Shown here in pieces: positions 1-6,015 of a stretch of DNA of 6,125 nt. The notes under the pieces are model-generated. The model had not been told where the DNA came from. It made no database searches and was given only the letters and a program-made list of their open reading frames with translations. This stretch comes from Bacillota bacterium (GTDB taxonomy: Bacteria > Bacillota_A > Clostridia > Peptostreptococcales > Anaerovoracaceae). How positions within the stretch are numbered: position 1 is the stretch's first letter; every line of letters begins with the position of its first letter. The stretch covers positions 1-6,125 of the forward strand of contig JAFYLX010000095.1 in the NCBI GenBank assembly GCA_017556895.1, written 5' to 3'. The position numbers were made by a program, and so were the translations under genes.

Positions 1-2
1 TA

Positions 3-170
3 GTACCATCCAACAGAGAAGGTATGATGACAATCGAACAGGGCGGCCTATCCATGGCTGGCGAAAAGGTTACTGACAAGAAGCTTCAGGTAACTTGCGA
101 TATGTTCGACGAAGAAGGCAAACTTCTAATCCAGAAGGGTAAGAAGAAGTTCTTAATGGTTGAAATTTAA
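3..170 (+). CDS. C-terminal 55 codons of an unidentified protein (5' end outside window)
   Basis: An open frame runs in from the left edge (first whole codon at position 3) and ends at TAA 168-170. Codon choice matches the downstream genes, and a stem-loop follows 15 bases after the stop, so this looks like a real gene end. The tail alternates short hydrophobic stretches with a 'DEEGKLL' turn and ends 'KKKFLMVEI', suggesting paired beta strands. That pattern loosely recalls the last strands of hotdog-fold (PaaI/YbgC-like) thioesterases, but no catalytic residue lies in the visible part, so I do not assign a function. The composite stem-loop downstream suggests it is the last gene of its transcript and not part of the importer operon. 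Confidence 0.7.
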   Translation, partial: VPSNREGMMTIEQGGLSMAGEKVTDKKLQVTCDMFDEEGKLLIQKGKKKFLMVEI

Positions 171-185
171 TACGAACTAAATACT

Positions 186-267
186 AGTCAGCTAGTATGT
201 CTCTCGAGCAAGTCCTCGGCCTTAAGGCCTGCGGGAAAAGCTCTTCAAGACATCTAGCTGACTTTTT
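186..267 (+). terminator. Composite stem-loop and T-run after the first gene
   Basis: AGTCAGCTAG (186-195) pairs perfectly with CTAGCTGACT (254-263). After one unpaired T, ATGTCT (197-202) pairs with AGACAT (248-253). Inside this, GAGC (206-209) can pair with GCTC (240-243), and the palindrome GGCCTTAAGGCC (218-229) can form an apical hairpin. The 3' arm runs into TTTTT (263-267). The position after a stop codon and the T-run fit a Rho-independent terminator. The stem is longer and more branched than most, so a small structured RNA ending in a terminator is possible. An outer pair AAATACT (179-185)/AGTATTT (274-280) would extend it past a 10-base bulge. Confidence 0.7.
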
Positions 268-328
268 AGTTGTAGTATTTCTAAAGAATGCGAAATCGCT
301 CCTCGAGATAAATATTTGGCCTTTTTGA

Positions 329-353
329 TTTGCATTATGCATAATTAAGCAAA
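329..353. repeat. Nested palindrome, possible operator
   Basis: A perfect 12-base palindrome, ATTATGCATAAT (334-345), is flanked by TTTGC (329-333) and GCAAA (349-353), which are also complementary. It lies about 45 bases upstream of the promoter at 398 in an otherwise featureless AT-rich stretch (270-397) with no ORF. Dyad symmetry of this size upstream of a promoter could bind a dimeric regulator. AT-rich palindromes also arise by chance, so the role is unproven. Confidence 0.35.
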
Positions 354-397
354 ACATTGTTAAAAATATAATTTTCAGAAAATTCGCAAAATAGGGG

Positions 398-427
398 TTG
401 ACACTCCTTGCGCGCTGGGTGTATTAT
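398..427 (+). promoter_or_regulatory. Promoter for the leader ORF and ABC importer operon
   Basis: A consensus -35 box TTGACA (398-403) is followed after 18 bases by TATTAT (422-427), five of six matches to the sigma-A -10 consensus. Transcription would start near 434, giving about 60 bases before the leader ORF and about 305 bases before the binding-protein gene. It is the best promoter between the first gene and the importer operon. Confidence 0.7.
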
Positions 428-435
428 TGCTTTAA

Positions 436-466
436 CATCCTAAAGCGAAGCGAAAGGGCTGGGATG
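436..466 (+). other. Possible 5' hairpin in the leader transcript
   Basis: CATCC (436-440) can pair with GGATG (462-466), and AGC (444-446) with GCT (458-460), forming a two-part stem right at the predicted transcript start. It may protect the 5' end or tune translation of the short ORF, whose ribosome binding site lies 12 bases further on. It is visible as base complementarity only. Confidence 0.3.
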
Positions 467-493
467 GAAACTAGAGGAAAGGAGAACGAAAGA

Positions 494-604
494 ATGTTAA
501 CTAAAGGTTTAATCGTTGCAAGAGCATACTTTAACATTTTCGAAAGCATCGTAAATTATTACTATGCTTACTTTAATATGTTAAAATCAAATACTTTTGC
601 ATAA
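494..604 (+). CDS. 36-residue aromatic-rich peptide, probable leader peptide
   Basis: ATG at 494 is preceded by AAAGGAG (478-484) with a 9-base gap, as good a ribosome binding site as those of the large genes. The frame ends at TAA 602-604. Nine of 36 residues are aromatic (5 Tyr, 4 Phe), including three consecutive Tyr codons (557-565) and the segment NYYYAYFN (554-577). There is no Trp, no signal peptide and no recognised domain. It sits between a promoter and an intrinsic terminator, 135 bases before an ABC importer gene, the classical arrangement of an attenuation leader peptide. The frame stays open upstream to 395, but that part overlaps the promoter and has no ribosome binding site, so I place the start at 494. 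A small functional membrane peptide is the alternative. Confidence 0.6.
   Translation: MLTKGLIVARAYFNIFESIVNYYYAYFNMLKSNTFA
544..569 (+). other. Stem-loop inside the leader ORF over its Tyr codons
   Basis: AAGCAT (544-549) pairs with ATGCTT (564-569), and after a single mismatch GTAA (551-554) pairs with TTAC (559-562). This makes a 10-base-pair hairpin exactly across the Val-Asn-Tyr-Tyr-Tyr-Ala codons. It may act as a pause hairpin that keeps RNA polymerase and the leading ribosome in step, as in known amino-acid attenuators. That role is inference. Confidence 0.4.
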
Positions 605-681
605 GCCTACAAGTGTTGACATAGAGTAGTTCTAAAGCTAAAAGCTACGATAGATTACATAGTTAGATTTAAAATCACTTG
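591..681 (+). promoter_or_regulatory. Candidate alternative pairings of an attenuator (antiterminator)
   Basis: CAAGTG (610-615) is complementary to CACTTG (676-681), which lies inside the 5' arm of the downstream terminator, so the two structures exclude each other. Within the intervening loop, TCTAA (631-635) can pair with TTAGA (663-667), bringing the two arms together. The same 610-616 segment can instead pair with ATACTT (591-596), through one wobble pair. A ribosome resting on the leader stop codon at 602-604 would cover 610-615 and favour the terminator. The helices are short, so confidence is limited. Confidence 0.4.
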
Positions 682-705
682 CATGGATATGCAGGTGATT
701 TTTTT
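671..705 (+). terminator. Intrinsic terminator in front of the ABC importer operon (attenuator)
   Basis: AAAATCACTTGCAT (671-684) and ATGCAGGTGATTTT (689-702) form a 14-pair stem with one G-U pair and a GGAT loop, followed by further T residues (seven T in a row at 699-705). It lies between the leader ORF and the binding-protein gene, 34 bases before its ATG. Transcripts from the promoter at 398 must read through it to express the importer, which implies conditional termination. Confidence 0.8.
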
Positions 706-738
706 ATCAATAAATTAGCGAGAAAAGGAGACAGAAAG

Positions 739-1722
739 ATGAAGAAGGTTTTAGCAGTATTAATGATCGTTATGATGACAATTGGCTTATGCGCTTGCGG
801 TGGCAGTGGTAGCGCTGATGATGAAATGTTAAAGATTGGTGTATTACAACTAGTAAAGCACGATGCACTTGATAAGGCATATCAGGGCTTCGTTGATGGC
901 CTAAAAGAATTAGGCTACGAAGACGGTGTTAACATCGAGATCGATTATCAGAATGCTTCCGGTGAACAGCCAAACTGCTTATCAATTGCAGAATCCATGG
1001 TAAACGATAACAAAGACCTAATCTTCTGTATCGCGACTCCAGCAGCACAGGCAGCAGCAAGTAAAACAAATGAAATTCCTATCCTAGTATCTGCGGTAAC
1101 AGATCCAGCGGGCAGTGGACTTGTAGCTTCCAACGAAGAACCTGGCTGCAACGTATCCGGAACTTCAGATTTAACACCGGTTGAAGACCAGATTAAGATG
1201 TTAAAACAGATCCTACCGGATGCTAAAAAGGTAGCAGTATTATATGCATCTAACGAATCCAACTCTGCTATTCAGGTGCAGATGGCAAAAGATGCAGCTA
1301 AAAAAGTAGGACTAGAAATCGTTGAAGCATCCGTTTCAAACTCAAACGAAGTACAGCAGGTTGTATCATCCTTAGAAGGCAAGGTAGATGCAATTTACAC
1401 ACCTACAGATAACACAATCGCGGCAGCAATGCCTACAGTAGCTGCGGCAGCAGTACCAGCAGGAATTCCGGTAATCTGCGGTGAAGGCGGTATGGTTGAA
1501 GCGGGCGGCGTAGCAACATACGCACTTGACTACTACAACCTAGGCAAGATGACAGCAAAACAGGCAGTAAGAGTTCTTGTTGATGGCGAAGACATTTCTA
1601 AGATGGCTATCGAATACGCAGCAGGCGACGAACTTAAGTACTATGTAAATAAGGCAACTGCAGATCAGCTTAACTTAACAATCCCAGCAGAAATCTTAGA
1701 TAACGCGGAAATTATCGAATAA
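739..1722 (+). CDS. trpX: ABC importer substrate-binding lipoprotein (TrpX type)
   Basis: This is a 327-residue extracellular solute-binding protein of the ABC_sub_bind (PF04392) family, the binding component of TrpXYZ-type importers. ATG 739 is chosen because AAAAGGAG (723-730) lies 8 bases upstream and because it gives a clean signal peptide. A Lys-Lys N-terminus and hydrophobic core end in the lipobox LCAC, so Cys20 should be lipid-anchored, followed by a Gly/Ser linker. The mature part opens with 'KIGVLQLVKHDALD' (from residue 32), characteristic of the family, followed by the two-lobed periplasmic-binding fold; 'VSAVTDPAGSGLV' and 'YTPTDNT' match family-typical stretches. It is the first gene of a three-gene operon. 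The family includes tryptophan transporters in streptococci, but the ligand cannot be read from sequence. The aromatic-rich leader points to Tyr/Phe or a related compound. Confidence 0.9.
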   Translation: MKKVLAVLMIVMMTIGLCACGGSGSADDEMLKIGVLQLVKHDALDKAYQGFVDGLKELGYEDGVNIEIDYQNASGEQPNCLSIAESMVNDNKDLIFCIATPAAQAAASKTNEIPILVSAVTDPAGSGLVASNEEPGCNVSGTSDLTPVEDQIKMLKQILPDAKKVAVLYASNESNSAIQVQMAKDAAKKVGLEIVEASVSNSNEVQQVVSSLEGKVDAIYTPTDNTIAAAMPTVAAAAVPAGIPVICGEGGMVEAGGVATYALDYYNLGKMTAKQAVRVLVDGEDISKMAIEYAAGDELKYYVNKATADQLNLTIPAEILDNAEIIE

Positions 1723-1736
1723 ATAAGGAGTAAAAG

Positions 1737-2690
1737 ATGGAACTTCTAATTAGTATTTTAAAGAATATGCCGGATGCCCTTTCCCTTGGCTTAGTGTGGG
1801 GGATAATGGCAATTGGCGTTTACATTACCTTCAAAGTCCTAGATATACCCGATATGACAGTAGACGGTACATTCGCCCTTGGCGGATGTATCGTAGCTGC
1901 CACAATCACTGCAGGAATGAACCCGATTGTTGCTATGGTGATAGCAGTGGCTTGTGGTATGATGGCAGGACTAGTGACAGGTATCCTACATACAAAGTTA
2001 AAAATCCCGGCAATCCTAGCAGGTATCTTGACTATGCTGGCCATTTATTCCATCGATTTGATGATTCTGGGAGGAAAGTCAAATATAGGGATGGCGCAGT
2101 TCGGTAATATGAAAGTTACTACAGTGCTAGACGCCATCTCCGAAATGTTAGGACTTAGCGCTAAGATGACTAACCTAACTATAGGGGTAGTTTTAGCAGT
2201 AGCAATCATCGCAGTATTATACTGGTTCTTCGGAACGGAAATTGGCTGTCTAATCAGAGCAACAGGTATCAACGAAGATATGGTTAAGGCTCAGGGCGGC
2301 AACACACAGATGATGAAAATTTTAGGACTTATCATTGCCAACGGATTAGTTGCATTTTCCGGAGGATTAGTAGCACAGATTCAGAGATACGGTGATGTAG
2401 GTATGGGTACTGGTACTATCGTAATCGGACTTGCATCCATCATTATAGGCGAAGTACTTCTTGGAAAGAGAAGTTCCTTCAAAGTTAGACTAACTTCTGT
2501 ATTCGTAGGAAGTATGATATACAGAGTAATTATAGCAATCGTATTGCTTCTTGGATTCAATCCAAACAACTTGAAACTTTTAACTGCAGTTCTTGTAATC
2601 ATCGCGCTATCAATGCCGGTTGCAAGAGAATATATGTTAGAAAAAAATCAGATTAAGCAGAATTTGAAGAAATATCAGGAGGTAAATTAG
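1737..2690 (+). CDS. trpY: ABC importer permease (TrpY type)
   Basis: This is a 317-residue integral membrane permease of the branched-chain-amino-acid-like type (BPD_transp_2, PF02653). AAGGAG (1724-1729) lies 7 bases before the ATG, and only 14 bases separate it from the binding-protein stop. Hydrophobic segments run through almost the whole length, consistent with about eight or nine membrane helices. The N-terminal 'VLDIPDMTVDGTFALGG' (about residues 34-50) is typical of this subfamily. The cytoplasmic coupling segment 'EIGCLIRATGINEDMVKAQG' begins at residue 168 and is the region that contacts the ATPase. The C-terminus is a charged Lys/Gln tail. One permease gene is present, so the membrane channel would be a homodimer. 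Confidence 0.9.
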   Translation: MELLISILKNMPDALSLGLVWGIMAIGVYITFKVLDIPDMTVDGTFALGGCIVAATITAGMNPIVAMVIAVACGMMAGLVTGILHTKLKIPAILAGILTMLAIYSIDLMILGGKSNIGMAQFGNMKVTTVLDAISEMLGLSAKMTNLTIGVVLAVAIIAVLYWFFGTEIGCLIRATGINEDMVKAQGGNTQMMKILGLIIANGLVAFSGGLVAQIQRYGDVGMGTGTIVIGLASIIIGEVLLGKRSSFKVRLTSVFVGSMIYRVIIAIVLLLGFNPNNLKLLTAVLVIIALSMPVAREYMLEKNQIKQNLKKYQEVN

Positions 2691-3485
2691 ATGTTGGTAC
2701 TTAAAGATGTAGGCAAAACATTCAACAAGGGATCTGCCAACCAGAAAATTGCCTTGAGAGGTATTGATCTTCATGTAAAACCAGGTGATTTTATCACTGT
2801 TATCGGCGGTAATGGAGCCGGAAAATCAACGATGCTTAATGCTATCGCAGGATGCTTTCATATCGATACAGGAATGATTCAAATCGGAGGCGAAAACGTA
2901 ACGGCACAGCCGGAAAACGTTAGAGCCAAGAGAATCGGCAGAGTTTTCCAGGACCCAATGAAGGGAACTGCCGGCGATATGTGGATTGAAGAAAATTTAG
3001 CAATCGCCTTAAGAAGAGGCAAAAAACGTGGACTAAAATGGGGCGTTACAAAAGATGAAAGAGTGCTATACAAGGAACTTTTGGCACCTTTCGATTTAGG
3101 CCTTGAAGATAGATTATCTACTAAAGTTGCTCTCCTTTCCGGGGGACAAAGACAAGCGCTTACATTACTAATGGCAACACTTCAAAAGCCAGATCTCCTT
3201 CTCCTAGATGAACATACGGCGGCTCTAGACCCGAAGACGGCGGCCAAAGTTCTAGAAATGACAGACAAGATTATAAGTGATAATAACTTGACTGCAATCA
3301 TGGTAACGCATAATATGAAGGACGCCATTAAACACGGAAACAGACTTATAATGATGATGAACGGCCAAATTATTTACGACGTTTCCGGCGAAGAAAAAAA
3401 GAACTTAAAGGTATCAGATCTCCTAGAAAAGTTCGAAGTGTCTTCCGGAGAGGAATTTGCAAACGACAGAATGCTTTTAATATAA
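2691..3485 (+). CDS. trpZ: ABC importer ATP-binding protein (TrpZ type)
   Basis: This is a 264-residue cytoplasmic ATPase that powers the importer. The ATG directly abuts the permease stop (2688-2690), and its AGGAGG lies within the permease's last codons, indicating coupled translation. All the usual motifs are present: Walker A GGNGAGKST (39-47), Q-loop FQD (86-88), signature LSGGQRQ (149-155), Walker B LLLLDE (169-174), D-loop TAALD (176-180) and switch His207 in 'VTHN'. The residue after the catalytic Glu174 is His rather than the common Pro ('DEHTAALD'), which I recall as typical of this subfamily. The operon ends here; a terminator follows 45 bases later. Confidence 0.92.
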   Translation: MLVLKDVGKTFNKGSANQKIALRGIDLHVKPGDFITVIGGNGAGKSTMLNAIAGCFHIDTGMIQIGGENVTAQPENVRAKRIGRVFQDPMKGTAGDMWIEENLAIALRRGKKRGLKWGVTKDERVLYKELLAPFDLGLEDRLSTKVALLSGGQRQALTLLMATLQKPDLLLLDEHTAALDPKTAAKVLEMTDKIISDNNLTAIMVTHNMKDAIKHGNRLIMMMNGQIIYDVSGEEKKNLKVSDLLEKFEVSSGEEFANDRMLLI

Positions 3486-3530
3486 TAAGATCCCTTTACA
3501 TAAACTAACACTTAAGACATTTTCACGGAA

Positions 3531-3561
3531 AAAAGAGTTCGGCGGTTTGCCGAACTCTTTT
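3531..3561. terminator. Strong bidirectional terminator between convergent genes
   Basis: AAAAGAGTTCGGC (3531-3543) and GCCGAACTCTTTT (3549-3561) form a perfect 13-pair stem with a GGTTT loop. TTTTT (3558-3562) follows on the plus strand, and AAAAAA (3529-3534) supplies a T-run on the minus strand. It can end both the importer operon (stop 3485) and the convergent EamA gene (stop 3577). Confidence 0.92.
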
Positions 3562-3576
3562 TCTGTATATAACTTG

Positions 3577-4443
3577 TTAAGTTGTCTTTTTCTTTGAGCC
3601 AAACAGTTCACCTACGGCTGCACCACCTAGGATCATGATAGCGCCAACCCACTGGATTGGTGATAACACATCGCCAAGAAGTACTGCTGCGAAGATAAGA
3701 GCTGATGCCGGATCTATGTAACTACAAAGAGCAACGCTCTGTGCAGGAAGTTCCTGAATTGATGAGAAGTATAGGAATAATGCGACACCTGTGTGCAATA
3801 GACCTACTAAGATTGCATAAACACCAGCTTCTGATGCAAGGTCTAGCCATGGACCTGTGTGTGTAAGGAAGTTATACGGAATTATAGCTAGTGCAGCACC
3901 GATAAGCTGAATAATAGTCATTTCTAGACCGGAAAGGCCTTTAGTAGACTTATTTAACAGAGTTACTGATGCGTAGCATACTGCTGAAGCTAGGCCGTAT
4001 AGGATACCTTTCATAGGATCTAGCCCACCAACGTTGACTCCAGTAACGATTACCATGCCGGCGATAGCAGCTGCAGTGCCTAGTATCTTGAACTTTCCTG
4101 CTGTTTCCTTGAATAGAAATACAGAGGCGATCATTACGATGATTGGAGCCATATAATATGTAAGGGTTGCAATACTTACGTCTACCCACTTGTATGCTTC
4201 GAACAGGAATACCCAGTTAGCGCCCATGAAGAAGCCTGTAAAAATCAGCTTTGGTGTCCACTTCTTGTACATAGCCTTGTCGGATTTGTTTTTCGCAAAG
4301 ACGAACACTAACAATAGGAAGGCTGTACCAAAGATGATTCTCCACATTACAGTTTCTGCACTGGAACAAGGGATATTTGTTACGAATATAGGGAGTGTAC
4401 CCCAGATAAGCATTGATGCTATAAGTTTTGCGTAAGATTTCAT
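3577..4443 (-). CDS. EamA/DMT-family membrane transporter
   Basis: This 288-residue, very hydrophobic protein has the tandem structure of the drug/metabolite transporter superfamily: two EamA (PF00892) repeats, roughly residues 6-135 and 147-282, with ten predicted membrane helices. Each repeat ends in the family's signature: 'YYMAPIIVMIASVFLFKE' at 96-113 and 'SYIDPASALIFAAVLLGD' at 241-258. The C-terminus is a short basic tail (KKK). The start is supported by AGGAG (complement of 4450-4454) 6 bases upstream. It is a single-gene unit, convergent with the importer operon and divergent from the CCA-transferase gene. Members export amino acids or other metabolites; the substrate cannot be predicted here. 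Confidence 0.88.
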   Translation of the reverse strand: MKSYAKLIASMLIWGTLPIFVTNIPCSSAETVMWRIIFGTAFLLLVFVFAKNKSDKAMYKKWTPKLIFTGFFMGANWVFLFEAYKWVDVSIATLTYYMAPIIVMIASVFLFKETAGKFKILGTAAAIAGMVIVTGVNVGGLDPMKGILYGLASAVCYASVTLLNKSTKGLSGLEMTIIQLIGAALAIIPYNFLTHTGPWLDLASEAGVYAILVGLLHTGVALFLYFSSIQELPAQSVALCSYIDPASALIFAAVLLGDVLSPIQWVGAIMILGGAAVGELFGSKKKTT

Positions 4444-4461
4444 GTCAAACTCCTGATGTGA

Positions 4462-4486
4462 TTTAGTGGCGATTTATCCACCTAAA
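4462..4486 (-). other. Hairpin in the 5' UTR of the EamA transcript
   Basis: TTTAGTGG (4462-4469) and CCACCTAAA (4478-4486) are complementary apart from one bulged base. They form a stem in the roughly 48-base untranslated leader of the minus-strand transcript, 7 bases before the ribosome binding site. It has no T-run, so it is not a terminator. A role in mRNA stability or translation is possible. Confidence 0.35.
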
Positions 4487-4497
4487 GTGATAGAACA

Positions 4498-4526
4498 ATT
4501 ATACTTAAATTTGCATAGTAATGCAA
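4498..4526 (-). promoter_or_regulatory. Promoter for the EamA gene
   Basis: On the minus strand, TTGCAT (complement of 4521-4526) is followed by 17 bases and a perfect TATAAT (complement of 4498-4503). Predicted start is near 4491, giving an untranslated leader of about 48 bases. Confidence 0.75.
4511..4526. repeat. Inverted repeat over the EamA -35 box, possible operator
   Basis: TTGCAT (4511-4516) and ATGCAA (4521-4526) form a perfect inverted repeat with a 4-base AGTA spacer. One arm is the minus-strand -35 box, so a protein bound here would block the EamA promoter. The CCA-transferase -35 box begins 13 bases away and might also be affected. Confidence 0.4.
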
Positions 4527-4538
4527 GGGTCATGGCCG

Positions 4539-4567
4539 TTGTAATTGCTATATTTTTAGGGTAAAAT
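4539..4567 (+). promoter_or_regulatory. Promoter for the CCA-transferase gene
   Basis: TTGTAA (4539-4544), a 17-base spacer and TAAAAT (4562-4567) fit a sigma-A promoter. The predicted start near 4574 leaves a very short leader of about 17 bases that consists almost wholly of the ribosome binding site. Confidence 0.65.
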
Positions 4568-4590
4568 AATGCGAGAAGGAGGGCATTAAA

Positions 4591-5967
4591 ATGAAGTTAC
4601 CTGAGTCTATAAAAAAGGCTTTATATATGATAGAAGATGCAGGTTATCAAGGCTACATTGTCGGTGGCTGTGTTCGTGATGCCCTAAGGGGTATTGAACC
4701 TCATGATTATGATATTACAACTTCTGCACTTCCAGGTGAGGTGAAGGAGATTTTCAAGGAATATAGGGTTATAGAAACCGGCATAAAACATGGCACTGTT
4801 ACAGTGCTAATGAAAGATAGCCTTGCGGATGAAGCTGCAAATGGTGCTGCGGGCAGTGACGTCGATACCTATCCGCTAGAAATCACTACTTTCCGCGTGG
4901 AAGGTGAGTATCTGGACGGTCGTCGCCCTAGCTGCGTGTCTTTTACTAGGGATTTAAGAGAAGACGTGGCTAGAAGGGACTTTACCATCAATGCCATGGC
5001 GATGGATGTTAGAGGCGAGACGTATGACTTTTTCGGCGGAAAAGAAGATTTGAGAGCCGGTATCATCAGAACCGTCTGCAATCCTAGGGAGCGATTCGAA
5101 GAAGATGCCCTTAGAATCATGCGAGCCCTTAGATTTGCATCCGTAACGGGATTTGAAATAGAACAACAGACCAAAGATGCAATCTTCGAGTGCAAAGAAC
5201 TGCTTCTTCGCATCAGCAGCGAAAGAATTAGGGAAGAACTGGTCAAACTCTTGCTTGGAAAAGACGTTAGACGTGTGCTCCTGGAATACTGGGACGTGCT
5301 AGCCGTTATAATCCCGGAACTTGCGCCGATGAAGGACCTAGACCAGAAGACTCATTGGCACATCTATCCCGTTCACGAGCATACGGCTGTAGCTGTTGAG
5401 AATGCGCCAAATGAGGATATTCTTAGAGTGGCCGCGTTGTTACACGATGTGGGAAAGCCAAAGTGCTTCTTCATAGATGAAAAGGGTGTAGGCCATTCTT
5501 ATGGTCATGCTCAGGTAGGTGTAGACTTGTCGCGGGAAATTCTGACTCGCCTAAAATTCGATAACGAAAGCAAGATGCGAATCCTTAATTTAATCAAATA
5601 CCACGATGCACAGCTGCAACCGGTGCCAAAGAATGTTAAAAGGGCACTTGGCAAACATGGAGAAGTCGGTTTCTTTGACTTACTCAAGCTAAAGCGTGCC
5701 GACAATCTCGCCCAGAGTGAGGAGGCTTTCGCAAGACTGGAGTATCTAGACCTGCTTAAACGCATTGCCGAGGAAATAATTGACGAAGAACAGTGCTTTA
5801 GTGCCAAGGACCTGGCCATTAACGGAAAAGACCTAATTGAGATGGGAATGAAACCTGGAAAAGAAATTGGCGAGATGCTTGCTGCCCTACTTGAAGCAGT
5901 TATTGAGGAAATAATTCCTAATGATAGGGCAGAACTGTTGAAATTTGCACAAAAAATCAAAAAATAA
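4591..5967 (+). CDS. cca: tRNA CCA-nucleotidyltransferase / poly(A) polymerase family, with HD domain
   Basis: This 458-residue class II nucleotidyltransferase most likely adds or repairs the 3' CCA of tRNAs in the cytoplasm. Motifs in order: GGCVRDALRG (25-34); catalytic DYD with Asp39 and Asp41; ARRDFTINAMA (126-136); and nucleotide-selecting RFEEDALRIMRALRFA (167-182). A C-terminal HD phosphohydrolase domain follows, with 'HEHT' (261-264), HDVGKP (284-289) and 'YGHAQ' (303-307). AAGGAGG (4576-4582) lies 8 bases before the ATG. A small Ala/Asp-rich insertion (about residues 75-93) separates 'HGTVTVLM' from 'LEITTFR', strands that are nearly contiguous in most relatives. Whether it adds CCA or only A cannot be settled by eye; no partner enzyme is visible. 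There is no terminator between this gene and the promoter that follows. Confidence 0.9.
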   Translation: MKLPESIKKALYMIEDAGYQGYIVGGCVRDALRGIEPHDYDITTSALPGEVKEIFKEYRVIETGIKHGTVTVLMKDSLADEAANGAAGSDVDTYPLEITTFRVEGEYLDGRRPSCVSFTRDLREDVARRDFTINAMAMDVRGETYDFFGGKEDLRAGIIRTVCNPRERFEEDALRIMRALRFASVTGFEIEQQTKDAIFECKELLLRISSERIREELVKLLLGKDVRRVLLEYWDVLAVIIPELAPMKDLDQKTHWHIYPVHEHTAVAVENAPNEDILRVAALLHDVGKPKCFFIDEKGVGHSYGHAQVGVDLSREILTRLKFDNESKMRILNLIKYHDAQLQPVPKNVKRALGKHGEVGFFDLLKLKRADNLAQSEEAFARLEYLDLLKRIAEEIIDEEQCFSAKDLAINGKDLIEMGMKPGKEIGEMLAALLEAVIEEIIPNDRAELLKFAQKIKK

Positions 5968-5980
5968 GTTCAAAAAAGAC

Positions 5981-6009
5981 TTGCATTATTAAATAGATGC
6001 TTATATAAT
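5981..6009 (+). promoter_or_regulatory. Near-consensus promoter for the unit leaving the window
   Basis: TTGCAT (5981-5986), a 17-base spacer and a perfect TATAAT (6004-6009) lie 13 bases after the CCA-transferase stop. Predicted start is near 6016, directly at the structured leader that follows. The same -35 sequence is used by the EamA promoter. Confidence 0.8.
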
Positions 6010-6015
6010 ATAAAA

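Noticed and set aside
398..493. Longer form of the leader ORF starting at TTG 398, GTG 419 or ATG 464
   Set aside because: TTG 398 is itself the -35 box, the region overlaps the promoter, and none of these starts has a ribosome binding site, unlike ATG 494.
616..644. Second promoter, TTGACA at 616-621 with TAAAAG at 639-644
   Set aside because: The -35 box is perfect, but the -10 box matches only four of six positions, and the site lies between leader ORF and terminator. It could be a weak secondary promoter but is not convincing.
434..705. T-box riboswitch in the leader of the importer operon
   Set aside because: Length and terminator would fit, but there is no TGGNACC-type T-box sequence before the terminator. 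The GGGATGG at 461-467 is 200 bases too early and lacks the ACC.
679..738. Upstream ATG at 679 for the binding protein, adding 20 residues
   Set aside because: It lies inside the terminator hairpin, has no ribosome binding site and would bury the lipoprotein signal peptide.
948..1262. Minus-strand open frame inside the binding-protein gene
   Set aside because: It has no ribosome binding site, shows no recognisable domain and lies fully antisense to a well-supported gene. The other antisense frames, such as 4869-5246 and 5511-5960, were dropped for the same reasons.
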